A stretch of DNA of 64,000 nt from JAFDBW01 sp963825575 (GTDB lineage Bacteria > Desulfobacterota > Desulfuromonadia > Desulfuromonadales > BM103), in NCBI GenBank assembly GCA_963825575.1, contig CAWGUB010000017.1, positions 62,001 to 126,000 on the forward strand, in the 5' to 3' direction. Position 1 is the stretch's first letter. Each line of letters starts with the position of its first letter. A program made the position numbers and the translations under genes. This document shows positions 35,826-44,944 of this stretch, in pieces. The notes beneath the pieces are model-generated. The model was given only the letters and a program-made list of their open reading frames with translations, made no database searches and was not told the origin of the DNA.

Positions 35826-35854
35826 AAGCCATCCGTTGGTCGACTGGATGGCTT
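35826..35854. terminator. Terminator between lolA and the desulfhydrase gene
   Basis: AAGCCATCC (35826-35834) pairs with GGATGGCTT (35846-35854). On the minus strand a T run follows, as expected for the end of the lolA transcript. Confidence 0.65.
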
Positions 35855-35925
35855 GTTTTGGGTCCACGTGTCTCCTCCAATGGGGACAGGTCAGAAGATA
35901 GAGAGCGGTTGGTAAAGGGTGCCGA

Positions 35926-36720
35926 TCAGAAACCCGTCTCCTTGCCGGTCGGTCGAACCACCTGGACGCCTGCAGGTATGATAAAGCCAAAAGTTGTGTC
36001 GGGAAGGCCCTGGTTGACCCGCAGGTTGCTGAATTCAATGATGGTGCTGTTGCCGCTTGGATCGTAGACCGTGGTTGACAGGATCGGGAACCAACGGTTT
36101 CCGGGCCTCTCCTCCTGGTCGCGATTCAGGTATCTTTCCACGGCGTACTGGTCGACGACGATAACCAGTTTGTTGATCAACGAGGAGGTGCGGCGCGGGC
36201 TCATCTCCAGCACGTAGTTGCCGTCGGCATCCTGGTCCGGTATGGCCCAGCTGATCGTAAAGTCGCGGGACAGGTTGCCGAGACCGGTGAGAAAAGCCAT
36301 AGGATCGTTCTGGTCGGCCTTGTTGATCTGCTCGATGTTAGACTGGATGACCTGGTTGTTCTCCGGCAGGTAAACCCACATGGTTTCACCGTCAGAGACG
36401 ATCCTCTGGGTGGTGGGGGAGTCATATTGCCAGTGGAACTTGACAGTCGGGACGGTCCGCCCCTTCTGCCCGGCCAGGTAGTCGAAGGCGACCTCTAGGT
36501 GGCCATTGGCACGCTGCAGTCGATCCAGTGAAGCGATTTTCGATTCCTGGAAAAAGTTGGCCGAATAATCAAAAATCCGGTACTCGGCGTCGGTTCCGGA
36601 CTGGAAGGGTGTCTCCAGGGTGTTGATGACGTCGCTGAGGGCGACAGCCCAGGCAGAAGGCACCGTGACCGCCAAGCCGATACCGAAGCAGAGAGCTGTT
36701 AAAAGGCCCTTTTTTATCAT
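35926..36720 (-). CDS. lolA: LolA-type outer membrane lipoprotein carrier
   Basis: A 264-residue periplasmic chaperone that ferries lipoproteins to the outer membrane. ATG 36720 gives a signal peptide (MIKKGLLTALCFGIGLAV, cut near AWA). The mature part shows FFQESKIASLDRLQRANGHL, WQYDSPTTQRIVSDGETMW and VYLPENNQVI, the core LolA strands, and IIEFSNLRVNQGLPDTTFGF at the end. It is longer than E. coli LolA (about 200 residues). It lies 25 bases after cheD and may be read from the chemotaxis transcript. Confidence 0.88.
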   Translation of the reverse strand: MIKKGLLTALCFGIGLAVTVPSAWAVALSDVINTLETPFQSGTDAEYRIFDYSANFFQESKIASLDRLQRANGHLEVAFDYLAGQKGRTVPTVKFHWQYDSPTTQRIVSDGETMWVYLPENNQVIQSNIEQINKADQNDPMAFLTGLGNLSRDFTISWAIPDQDADGNYVLEMSPRRTSSLINKLVIVVDQYAVERYLNRDQEERPGNRWFPILSTTVYDPSGNSTIIEFSNLRVNQGLPDTTFGFIIPAGVQVVRPTGKETGF

Positions 36721-36745
36721 TCGCAGTTCCTTTGGAATTAAACAT

Positions 36746-37228
36746 CTACAGGGATGCAGGTTCTTCAGTATGGGCAGAGTAAACCAACAATTTGCCAGTG
36801 GCAAGGTCAAACTCAACGGTGCGGCCGCGGTTGCCGCCGACTTCTTCGCCCACGATCGGGATGCCCAGAACGTTGAGCGTCCGACGGGCGCTTTTGGCGT
36901 TTCGCGCGCCGACGCTGTTGATCAGCGTCTGGTACGAAGTTTCAAACATATTGGCCCCGCCGGCGATTTTTGCGACCAGCGTGTCCCGGTTCGCTCCGGC
37001 TCGTACCAGCTCCTCAACGATATGGTAAATCCCGGCGTCGACATACTTGTTCTCTGAGCCGAGAGGATCCTTGGTCGGCCGGTCGGGCAGGAGCATGTGG
37101 CCCATACCACCGAGCCTGGTTTCCGGGTCATACAAACTAACGGCAACGCAGGAGCCGAGCCCGTAAGCCTTCAATACCCTCGGCGCCCGGTCGATTATGG
37201 CCTGGGCGATACGGACGTGCTCACTCAT
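36746..37228 (-). CDS. cheD: Chemoreceptor glutamine deamidase CheD
   Basis: A 160-residue protein that deamidates glutamines on MCPs and stimulates CheC. The catalytic Cys is in YGLGSCVAVSLYDP, and the catalytic His in GGMGHMLLPD; both fit the family. Its start overlaps the end of cheC by four bases, matching their physical interaction. Confidence 0.94.
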   Translation of the reverse strand: MSEHVRIAQAIIDRAPRVLKAYGLGSCVAVSLYDPETRLGGMGHMLLPDRPTKDPLGSENKYVDAGIYHIVEELVRAGANRDTLVAKIAGGANMFETSYQTLINSVGARNAKSARRTLNVLGIPIVGEEVGGNRGRTVEFDLATGKLLVYSAHTEEPASL

Positions 37229-37848
37229 TTATGTTCTCCGGCGGCAGCAAGGAACATGTCAAGCGTCGACGGATCGGGGATCAAGAAGAAATGCCCCTTG
37301 ATGGCCAGGTCACTGGACGACTCGCCGGTAAAATCAGTTTCCACGAGCATAGCCAGGTCACTGGATTTACTCAGATCGATCAGGACGTAGTCAACGACCG
37401 CCCCCGCCATATCATATGCAAGCAGCGGGACCGAGGGTATCAGGGTTTTGTGCAGCAGGTTGCCGAGCGCGCTGAGATAAGCTGATGCGAGGATATTGCC
37501 GACTTCTTTCAGAGTGGAAATCGTCAATTCGTTCATGATCAGAACCTTGCTCTGGTCCCCGAGCAATTTAGAGAGGAGCCGATGGGCACTTTCCTGGGGA
37601 AAGAGCAGCATGATGCTGCCTCGCGCATCACCGAGGATCTGCAGGGTGATGCCGACCATCATCTTCTCGGCCCCGCCGAGGTAGTCAGGAACCTGGCTGA
37701 TCTCGGTAATCGTAACGTGCGGAACCCGCAGCTGCACGGGCTGGCCGATCATCTGCGACAAAGCCGTTGCGGCGTGTCCCATGCCGATGTTGCTGATCTC
37801 CTTCAGGGCATCCAACTGGATGTTGTTCAGTGTGCGAAAGGGCATCAA
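37225..37848 (-). CDS. cheC: CheY-phosphatase CheC
   Basis: A 207-residue protein. Two phosphatase motifs with paired Glu and Asn are seen: LKEISNIGMGHAATALSQ and LKEVGNILASAYLSALG. It dephosphorylates CheY-P and is regulated by CheD. It begins nine bases after the cheA stop. The first Met is uncertain by one codon. Confidence 0.93.
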   Translation of the reverse strand: MMPFRTLNNIQLDALKEISNIGMGHAATALSQMIGQPVQLRVPHVTITEISQVPDYLGGAEKMMVGITLQILGDARGSIMLLFPQESAHRLLSKLLGDQSKVLIMNELTISTLKEVGNILASAYLSALGNLLHKTLIPSVPLLAYDMAGAVVDYVLIDLSKSSDLAMLVETDFTGESSSDLAIKGHFFLIPDPSTLDMFLAAAGEHK

Positions 37849-37857
37849 TTCCTCCGG

Positions 37858-39711
37858 TCATTGATTGATATGCATTTGGTGCTTTTCCAGCAGGGCCTGG
37901 GGGTCGACCACGTAGGTGACGCGGCCGTCGCCCTCCACGGTCGCTCCACTCAGCCCGGTCAACAGGTTAAGGGGGAAACCGACCGGTTTGATAAAGGCGT
38001 CACGCTGGCCGAGGAAAGCATCCACCTGCAACCCGATTTGTCGGCCGCGAACTTCGGTGAGGATCGTCCAGGTGGTGTCGCCGGCTGCCGCTTGCGGCAG
38101 GTCGAGCACTTCTGCCAGGGAATAGAGGCAGAACTCTTCATCATCGAGATGAAACACTCTATGTTGTCCGGAAGTCTCTATCTCTGAAGTTGGCAGATCG
38201 AGGGTTCTCTGTACATGTGTGATTGGAATAGCCAGTGTGCGACCTGCACAGCTGACCAGCAGAATCTTGATGATGGCAATGGATAGTGGCAGGCGCATCT
38301 GGAACCGGGTGCCCGCGCCGCTTTCAGAAACGATATCCAGGGTGCCGCCAAGGCTGCGAACGGCAGTTTTGACCACATCCATACCTACGCCGCGACCAGA
38401 GGTTTCGGTCACTTCTTCAGCGGTTGAGAACCCTGGCTTGCAGACCAACATCAGGGCGTCTCGGTCACTCATGTTGTCAGCCTGGGCCTGGCTGATCAGG
38501 CCGCGATTAACCGCTTTCCGACGCAACGTTTGCGGATCCATCCCTTTGCCGTCGTCTGCGACTTCAACCAGGATCAAACCTTTCTCACGGCGGGCGGAGA
38601 CGGTGACGATACCCGCTTCTTCAATACCGTGGTCCACCGCATTGCGGACCAGGTGCATGAGGGGATCGGTGATCTCTTCAAGAATGACGCGGTCGATTCC
38701 GACATCGGTGCCGCTGAGCTGCAGAGTGACCTGCTTGCCGGAGTCCCGACTCAGGTCGCGAACGATGCGCGGCAGCCGCCCGGTAATGTTTTGCAATGGC
38801 ATCAGGCGGACCTGGAGGACGTTGTGGTGCAGGTCACTGATCAGTCTTCCGGCCCGGTCGAGTGCCGCGTTCAGCTTGTCCCAGTCACGGCTGTTGCCCG
38901 CCATGTTCAGCATGTTGCGGTGAGTGATCAATTCACCGGTCAGGTTGACAAACTGATCAAGCAGGTCAGTGCGCACCCTAACCGTACGATCCACTGCGTT
39001 GCGTTGCTGCCGGTCGTCATTGCGCCGGTCCTCAACGAACTGGATTTTGGCCACGCCGCTGATTTTCAGCAGGGTGGCTTCGATCTGTTCTTTGTCCAGA
39101 ATGGAGTTCAACCAGACCTGGATCTGCTCGCAAGGGCCTCCCTTGCGTAACTCGTCCATGTCCGGTTTACAGGCTTTCAGCTCGCCGGACTTCTCCAGCT
39201 CTCGCAGGATCAGTATGCCGCGAGCGGCTGCGGCTGGAGTATCTTTTTCCAGTTCGACCAGGACCTGGAATGCCTCGGTTTCTTCCTCACTCTCGGCGGC
39301 AGCCCCGACCACAGCCCGCTCAGCCCCTTCTTCGTTGCGGTCTTCGGCAGTAGCCGGCTGTTTAGCCAAAAATTCTTCGGTGTTGCGCTCCACTCGACCT
39401 TCCTGCAGGTCGTCCAGCAGCCCGTCGAGGAGGTCAATGCCTTCCAGCAGGTAATCGATTGTTGCCGAGGGAACGTCGCCGGAAGTGCGGAATCCGTCGA
39501 GCAGGTCCTCAAGGTGGTGCGACAGCCGGGTGGTGCAATGGAAGCCCATGGTTGCAGCCATTCCCTTGATCGAATGTGCTTCGCGAAACAGGGCATCAAT
39601 CGTCTGCCGGTTGCCCGGCTCCTGCTCGAGGGTGACGACCAGCTGATTCAGGTTGTTGATATGTTCCCGGGTTTCGCTTAGGAAAAGCTCCCGGTATCTG
39701 GACATGTCCAT
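37858..39711 (-). CDS. cheA: Chemotaxis histidine kinase CheA
   Basis: A 617-residue kinase with the full domain order. P1 has the phosphorylated His46 in REAHSIKGMAATMGF. A P2-like region spans about residues 150-230. P3 is the short dimerisation helix pair (LLDQFVNLTGELITHRNML). P4 has HLVRNAVDHGIEE, DDGKGMD and GRGVGMDVVKTAV as N, G1 and G2 boxes. P5 is a CheW-like domain ending at the C-terminus. Length is usual. Confidence 0.95.
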   Translation of the reverse strand: MDMSRYRELFLSETREHINNLNQLVVTLEQEPGNRQTIDALFREAHSIKGMAATMGFHCTTRLSHHLEDLLDGFRTSGDVPSATIDYLLEGIDLLDGLLDDLQEGRVERNTEEFLAKQPATAEDRNEEGAERAVVGAAAESEEETEAFQVLVELEKDTPAAAARGILILRELEKSGELKACKPDMDELRKGGPCEQIQVWLNSILDKEQIEATLLKISGVAKIQFVEDRRNDDRQQRNAVDRTVRVRTDLLDQFVNLTGELITHRNMLNMAGNSRDWDKLNAALDRAGRLISDLHHNVLQVRLMPLQNITGRLPRIVRDLSRDSGKQVTLQLSGTDVGIDRVILEEITDPLMHLVRNAVDHGIEEAGIVTVSARREKGLILVEVADDGKGMDPQTLRRKAVNRGLISQAQADNMSDRDALMLVCKPGFSTAEEVTETSGRGVGMDVVKTAVRSLGGTLDIVSESGAGTRFQMRLPLSIAIIKILLVSCAGRTLAIPITHVQRTLDLPTSEIETSGQHRVFHLDDEEFCLYSLAEVLDLPQAAAGDTTWTILTEVRGRQIGLQVDAFLGQRDAFIKPVGFPLNLLTGLSGATVEGDGRVTYVVDPQALLEKHQMHINQ

Positions 39712-39729
39712 AGTCAGTCCCGGTCCCTG

Positions 39730-40098
39730 TCAATCCTGCCCGGTGACCCGTCTGACGGTTTCGAGAACCTTCTCTTCCTTGAAAGGCTTGACGATAAAAT
39801 CCCTGGCGCCGGCCTCGACGGCCTCGAGAACCAGTGAATCCTGTCCGAGCGCGCTGACCATGACGACGCAGGCTTGCGGATCGTTTGCCATAATTTCCTG
39901 CAACGCCTCAATCCCACTCCTTTTCGGCATGACGATGTCCATGGTTACCAGGTCGGGCCTGGTGTCCTGGTAAAGCTGCGGCGCGGTTTCACCGTTCTCC
40001 GCTTCAGCGACAACCTCGTAGCCGTTACGGACGAATATGTCCTTGAGCATGTTGCGCATGAAAATGGCGTCATCGACAACCATCACCCGTAAAGCCAT
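39730..40098 (-). CDS. cheY: Chemotaxis response regulator CheY
   Basis: A 122-residue single receiver domain. Phosphoacceptor Asp54 lies in VTMDIVMPKRSG, with the acidic pair Asp9-Asp10, the switch Ser in VMVSALGQ and Lys in FIVKPF. It is the output of CheA and the substrate of CheC. No DNA-binding domain. Confidence 0.94.
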   Translation of the reverse strand: MALRVMVVDDAIFMRNMLKDIFVRNGYEVVAEAENGETAPQLYQDTRPDLVTMDIVMPKRSGIEALQEIMANDPQACVVMVSALGQDSLVLEAVEAGARDFIVKPFKEEKVLETVRRVTGQD

Positions 40099-40126
40099 CT
40101 TTGCCTCCTATTCAGAAAGAATCTCT

Positions 40127-40531
40127 TCAAGTCTGTTTGATTACTTGATCGGTGTCAAGCAGGTTGATTGTCATTTCGTCGAGATCAATTACTCCGCGCA
40201 CTGCGGGACGATCATTGTCTTCCGGAGGGGGCAGAAGGAGCTCCATCTCAAGGTTGACAATCCGTTCAACACCACTGATTGTGAGCACCAGAGACCTGTG
40301 TTCAGGGGTCAGGACCAGGTGGCGATAGTCGTGCTGGCCCTCGGCAAACCCCAGCAGTGCGGGCAGGTCGATAACAGCAAGGATCTGGCCGTGGAAATTA
40401 ATAGAACCGGTAAGCACGCCCTCAGCCCGCGGAACGTAGTGCAGGACCGGGTCCTCGACGATCTCCTGGATGGCTTCAATCTCGAGGCCATAGAGATTTT
40501 CGCCAAGTTTGTAAATCAGGACCAGAGCCAT
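40127..40531 (-). CDS. cheW: Adaptor protein CheW
   Basis: A 134-residue CheW domain coupling receptors to CheA. It has YKLGENLYGLEIEAIQEIVE, VLTGSINFHGQILAVIDL and the C-terminal GVIDLDEMTINLLD strands. ATG 40531 is chosen because it lies just beyond the mcp stop and starts the domain; the longer frame up to 40723 runs through the mcp gene and is not family-like. It overlaps or abuts mcp. Confidence 0.9.
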   Translation of the reverse strand: MALVLIYKLGENLYGLEIEAIQEIVEDPVLHYVPRAEGVLTGSINFHGQILAVIDLPALLGFAEGQHDYRHLVLTPEHRSLVLTISGVERIVNLEMELLLPPPEDNDRPAVRGVIDLDEMTINLLDTDQVIKQT

Positions 40532-40535
40532 TGTC

Positions 40536-41816
40536 TCAGTCTTGCTCTTCTTCTTTGACGAGTTTGAACTGCTTGACGATCTGGAGCATCGATTCGGACA
40601 TGTTGGAAAGCTCCTTGGCGGAATGGGCCATCTCCTCCATGGAGGCTGACTGTTCCTGGGTGGCCGCCGAAACCTGCTCGGTAGAGGCCGCGTTATCGGA
40701 CACGACTTTGTCGATTTCATCAATAGCCCGGGTAATTCGTTCGGCGCTACTGATCTGCTGCTCCGCCAGCTCGGCGATACTGCTGGCCTTGGCGCGGGTT
40801 CCCTCGGCGTTCCGGGTAATTTCCGAAAAGGCCTGGTTGGTGCGATCGGCGGCTTCGCGACCGCTCTCCATCTCTTCGATCACCTGGGCCATCGAAGACT
40901 GAACCTGTTGTCCCTCTTCGCGGATCGATTCCACCAGGCTGGTGATTTCGTCGGCCGAGGTCGTCGTTGAGTCAGCCAGCTTGCGGATCTCTTCGGCAAC
41001 CACGGCAAAGCCGTGCCCGTATTCACCAGCCCGGGCGGCTTCGATAGTTGCATTCAAGGCGAGCAGGTTGGTTTTCTGGGCAATGCCGTTGATGACCTCA
41101 ACGAACTTGCTGATCTTCTGCAGCTGAGCGACAAAGTTGACCATCTGCTTGCCGCTGCCCTCTGCTTCGGTCAGGACCTGACGGATACTGTCGAGGCTGG
41201 AACCGGCCATGTCGTTGCCACTTCGGGCGGTTTCCAGGGTCTGTTCGGCCGAGTTGGCCACCATCTTGGCTGAACTGGCCACCAGTTTGATCGATACCGC
41301 CACTTCCTTGAACAGACGGGTTGACTCTTCGACCATCTCGGCCTGGGTCTCGGCACCTTTGCTGATCTGGTCGGTGGCCCTGGCGACTTCCTGGGAAGAG
41401 GCGGACATCTCCTGGGATGTCCCGGAGAGATTCTGCGCTGAGCTGGCAACCCGGAAAGCGATGTTGCGGATATCACCGACCAGGTCGCGCAAGCTGCCCT
41501 GGAGCTGGTTCATGGCCTCGGCCAGGTCAGTGGTTTCGTCCGGGAATCTCCCCCCCTTGATTTCGACATCCTCGGACAGGTCTCCCTGGCTGATCCGGTC
41601 TCCGGCTGTAGTCAAGCCGCGGATGTTGCCGGCGAATACGCGGGAGAAAACCGCACCGATGATCAGGCCGACCACCAATGAACAGAAAATGGAAAAAACT
41701 TGTCTGAATTCAGGTTCTATCCCTTCGATATAAGGGACAGCGAGATTGACGAGAATCCCTGATAAAACCACGACAATAAAGCCGATAATAAATTTGTAAC
41801 TGATTTCAATACGCAT
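40536..41816 (-). CDS. Methyl-accepting chemotaxis protein with HAMP domain
   Basis: A 426-residue receptor. Two helices (about residues 8-30 and 38-62) are separated by about ten residues, so there is no periplasmic sensor. A HAMP domain follows (AGNIRGLTTAGDRISQGDL). The signalling tip is canonical: QKTNLLALNATIEAARAGEYG then GFAVVAEEIRKLAD. It probably senses membrane or cytoplasmic conditions, for example redox state. It sits inside the che operon between cheR and cheW. Confidence 0.92.
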   Translation of the reverse strand: MRIEISYKFIIGFIVVVLSGILVNLAVPYIEGIEPEFRQVFSIFCSLVVGLIIGAVFSRVFAGNIRGLTTAGDRISQGDLSEDVEIKGGRFPDETTDLAEAMNQLQGSLRDLVGDIRNIAFRVASSAQNLSGTSQEMSASSQEVARATDQISKGAETQAEMVEESTRLFKEVAVSIKLVASSAKMVANSAEQTLETARSGNDMAGSSLDSIRQVLTEAEGSGKQMVNFVAQLQKISKFVEVINGIAQKTNLLALNATIEAARAGEYGHGFAVVAEEIRKLADSTTTSADEITSLVESIREEGQQVQSSMAQVIEEMESGREAADRTNQAFSEITRNAEGTRAKASSIAELAEQQISSAERITRAIDEIDKVVSDNAASTEQVSAATQEQSASMEEMAHSAKELSNMSESMLQIVKQFKLVKEEEQD

Positions 41817-41827
41817 GATTCTGCTCC

Positions 41828-42739
41828 TTACCGGGTAGTCATCAATCGAGAGCCCAGTTCGGCTGCCGGAGCTTCAAACCCAGGCAGCTTGATGGGCTCT
41901 GCGGTGCGGCGATAGACTCGCTCCACCGGGAATTCAGATTTGAAGTAATGGCGAACTTCGCCGGTTATTGTCTCCGATCGGCCCAGAATCAAGATGCCCT
42001 GTGGAGGGAGGGCCGCGGCAAAGCGCAGGAGGATCTTTTCCTGCTCGGGTCGGCTGAAATAGATTAAAACATTGCGACAGAGGATCAGGTCCGCTGCTGG
42101 ATAATCGCTGTCAGTCATGATGTTGTGGTGTTGAAATTCAACCCGGCCCCGAACCGATTCAATCAGGCGGTAGCAATTATCCTCCGCACGAAAATATTTG
42201 TCCAATACTGGCGGCGGGACTTCTTTGATGCGGGAGGTGTCATAAAAACCGGCTCGGGCCGTTTCCAGGACCGGTTTGCTGATATCAGTCGCCAGCACCC
42301 GGATTTCAAGATCGTCTGCCGACAGGTCGTCAACCAGAAGGGCGAGGGAGTACGGCTCCTCGCCCGCGGCACAGCCGGCGCTCCACAGGGTCAGCTTGCT
42401 GTGACCTGTTGCCCGGGCCTGACGGCAAAGCTCCGGCAGGATCTTCTGTTCGATAATCCGGAAGGTGTCGGGGTTGCGGAAAAACTGGGAAACATGAATC
42501 GATATGGTTGCCAGGAGGGTGTCCAGTTCGTTCCGGTCGACATCCAGGAGATTCAGGTAAGTGGCAAAATTATCTATTTTACAGGCCCGCAATCGCTTGG
42601 CGATTCGGCGTCTGACGCAGCGGTCCTTGTACTGGCCGAGGTCGAACTGGCGCAGGTTGCGTAATCTCTCAGTGATGGCCGAAAATTCGGCATCGGTGAG
42701 ACCTTCTCCCGTCCATATTTGCGTGGATGATTCAGTCAT
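41828..42739 (-). CDS. cheR: Chemotaxis methyltransferase CheR
   Basis: A 303-residue SAM-dependent enzyme that methylates MCP glutamates. It has the N-terminal helical domain (RLRNLRQFDLGQYKDRCVRRR) and the catalytic domain with LWSAGCAAGEEPYSLALL, ILATDI-like VLATDISKPVLETA and LILCRNVLIYFSRPEQ. ATG 42739 is preferred; the TTG at 42769 would overlap thiL. The operon has no cheB methylesterase. Confidence 0.92.
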   Translation of the reverse strand: MTESSTQIWTGEGLTDAEFSAITERLRNLRQFDLGQYKDRCVRRRIAKRLRACKIDNFATYLNLLDVDRNELDTLLATISIHVSQFFRNPDTFRIIEQKILPELCRQARATGHSKLTLWSAGCAAGEEPYSLALLVDDLSADDLEIRVLATDISKPVLETARAGFYDTSRIKEVPPPVLDKYFRAEDNCYRLIESVRGRVEFQHHNIMTDSDYPAADLILCRNVLIYFSRPEQEKILLRFAAALPPQGILILGRSETITGEVRHYFKSEFPVERVYRRTAEPIKLPGFEAPAAELGSRLMTTR

Positions 42740-42756
42740 GTCTTCTCGGCTTCTCT

Positions 42757-43749
42757 TCAGGTGCGACAAAAATGGTCATAGCTCCTGACGAGGATGGGCC
42801 GTACCGCGCCCTTTCCGTCCTGGAGTGAAATGCCTCCGGAACCGCATTGAACAACCCCGATACGGGTAATCAGAAGATCCAGTTCGGCCCCCAGTGCCAG
42901 GGCTGCGGCCTCGTGTTCCGGGGCCGTGGTAAAAAGGAGCTCGTAATCTTCGCCACCAAAGAGCGCCAGGTCCCGGAGTGCAGGCTCATTGACTGCATGA
43001 TGTATAAATGCGTCTGACAAGGGCACCTTCTGTGCTTCGATCACACCATCTACCTGAGATGCTTGCAGGATGTGCTCCAAGTCTCCTGTGAGGCCGTCGG
43101 AAATATCGATCATGGCCCTGGCGATGTGCTCTTTGCCAAGCCGGCGGCCGAGTTCGACCCGGGGCGTCGGCCGGTGATGCCTGGCCGATAACACCACGCC
43201 GGGATCGCGGTTTTTTTGCATGAAATGCAAGGCCATGGCGCTGTCGCCAAGGGTCCCGGAAACCATGATTATATCACCGGGTTGAGCGCCGTTGCGTCCG
43301 ACCGCATGCCCAGCTTCTGTACTGCCTTCAACTGTTACTGAAATGATCCATGGCCCTGGGCTGCGGCAGGTATCACCGCCGACCAGAGAGACGTTGTAGC
43401 GCTCTGCTTCTGCCAGGGCACCTTTGAGAAAAGCATTGATGTCTTCCAGGCAGGTTGCACCGGGACAGGCAAGTCCCAGGTAGAGGTAGCGGGGAGTACC
43501 GCCCATGGCGGCGATATCACTAAGGTTGACGGCCACGGCTTTGTGACCAAGATCTTCGGGGCTGATCCAGTCCCGGCGGAAATGAACACTTTCGATCAAC
43601 ATGTCCGTCGAGGTTAGCAGGTGATGGCCTTCGGGCACGGTAACTACGGCGGCATCATCACCGATACCGCGGTGGACATCGTCGCCAACGGGCGCCTGTT
43701 GGCGAATCTGTTCTATCAATTGGAATTCACCCAGGTCCTTGAGCTTCAA
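42757..43749 (-). CDS. thiL: Thiamine-monophosphate kinase
   Basis: A 330-residue enzyme making thiamine diphosphate from thiamine monophosphate. Recognisable parts are HRGIGDDAAVV, LTSTDMLIESVHFRRDW, GHKAVAVNLSDIAAMGG and the C-terminal ALFGGEDYELLFT. ATP and Mg sites are intact. It precedes cheR by 17 bases with no evident functional relation. No TPP riboswitch was recognised. Confidence 0.94.
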   Translation of the reverse strand: MKLKDLGEFQLIEQIRQQAPVGDDVHRGIGDDAAVVTVPEGHHLLTSTDMLIESVHFRRDWISPEDLGHKAVAVNLSDIAAMGGTPRYLYLGLACPGATCLEDINAFLKGALAEAERYNVSLVGGDTCRSPGPWIISVTVEGSTEAGHAVGRNGAQPGDIIMVSGTLGDSAMALHFMQKNRDPGVVLSARHHRPTPRVELGRRLGKEHIARAMIDISDGLTGDLEHILQASQVDGVIEAQKVPLSDAFIHHAVNEPALRDLALFGGEDYELLFTTAPEHEAAALALGAELDLLITRIGVVQCGSGGISLQDGKGAVRPILVRSYDHFCRT

Positions 43750-43808
43750 ATGGAGTACTCCCGCTGCTGATCTCGAGATGGTAACACGCCATTCTTCTTC
43801 AAGAAAAT

Positions 43809-44588
43809 TTATCTGTCAAGTAAACATCCCTGTGCTGTCCAGGAGAATCTGCTCTCTTCCCAGCTCTCGGGAGAAGCGGCAAAGCGTCGTTCGACAAAGC
43901 TTTGGCTGCCGTCAACTGTTCTCATCAGCAGAGTCGAGCACCGCGTGCCATAATCCCGGTCACTGATAAAGGCTGCGGACAGTGTGCGTTCCCACTCAAG
44001 AGGGATGCCGGTGTCAGGCAGGTTGGCATCGGCTGCCAGCGTTGGGTCGGCAAGGATTGTAAAGGCCTGGTTGAGATCGATCTGTGGAGAACTCATCAGC
44101 GTGCGCAAAGCCTCTTTACCACGCTTGACCTTTGGCCAGGGGGTGTCGATGAGGTGATTGCTCAGACCGTAAATCCCCGGCTCGAGCCGTTGTGCAGCAG
44201 GACCACGATTCGAGCCGTACCAGAGCTCTTCGTCGTCGCCCAGCAGCAGGTTAAATCCTGCATATTCGGCAGTTTGATCGGCAGCCTTTGCCAGGAATTC
44301 CTGAGGTGAATTGTTTGACAGCAGGTAATCACGCACCAGCCAGCCACGCGACTGGTGGCTGTGGTTGTGTTGAATGCCCTGCCGAACGTTGGTGACGCTC
44401 GCCCAGCGCAAACCCCTCGCGCCGAACCAGCTGCCGCCGGAGGCCAGGTCCCGGCCGGCAATCAGCTCACGGCATTCTTCCCATGGCGCAGCTGCCGCGG
44501 CTGGTCGGTCGTAGTATTCGTCACGATTGGCCAGGACCAGAAGTGGCGTCTGCTCGGTGAAGTGGTGGGCGATCAGGATCAGGCACAT
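43809..44588 (-). CDS. NRDE-family (TANGO2-like) protein
   Basis: A 259-residue protein. The family signature NRDEYYDRPAA appears near residue 20, and Cys2 follows the initiator Met (MCLILIAHH) as is usual. Further parts are GGSWFGARGLRWASVTNVR and GLSNHLIDTPWPKVKRGKE. TANGO2 homologues are implicated in haem or acyl-CoA handling. ATG 44588 gives this N-terminus; the longer frame adds non-family residues. It may be co-transcribed with thiL (59 bases apart). Confidence 0.88.
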   Translation of the reverse strand: MCLILIAHHFTEQTPLLVLANRDEYYDRPAAAAAPWEECRELIAGRDLASGGSWFGARGLRWASVTNVRQGIQHNHSHQSRGWLVRDYLLSNNSPQEFLAKAADQTAEYAGFNLLLGDDEELWYGSNRGPAAQRLEPGIYGLSNHLIDTPWPKVKRGKEALRTLMSSPQIDLNQAFTILADPTLAADANLPDTGIPLEWERTLSAAFISDRDYGTRCSTLLMRTVDGSQSFVERRFAASPESWEESRFSWTAQGCLLDR

Positions 44589-44944
44589 GTCAGGGCGTCC
44601 TTGCCGGTCTGGAGAGTGTAACAGTCTGGCAGATTTGGCCGGTTTAGACAATCCGGTTGCGATAACTTTTATACAGCAGCGCTTGCCGTGGCAGGCTTAA
44701 ACAAGCTGCTGCCGAAAGCAGAGTCAAATACCTTTTTGGCAGGCTCCTCTTTCCGCCAGTTTAAAGTATTTTTTATCGTATTTGGTCGAAAATGTTTTTA
44801 ATTTACCTGATGCGCGGATTGTTTTGCCAATCACACATTGACAGTTGCAAAATACAAAGTATATTTGATTCTCTGTAGTTATAGCTTTTCCATACATCCC
44901 GCTGGATGTAGTTAATCAACCTTCAAAAATGAGGAGACAAACAG
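44589..44944. other. Promoter-containing spacer before aapJ
   Basis: The left half shows no feature. The right half holds a near-consensus sigma70 promoter and a small leader hairpin, TACATCC/GGATGTA at 44893-44910 with loop CGCT, both listed here or below. No gene is apparent. Confidence 0.6.
44838..44865 (+). promoter_or_regulatory. Sigma70 promoter of the aap operon
   Basis: TTGACA at 44838-44843 and TATATT at 44860-44865 are separated by 16 bases. The start of transcription is expected near 44872, leaving a leader of about 70 bases that contains the TACATCC/GGATGTA hairpin. Confidence 0.7.
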
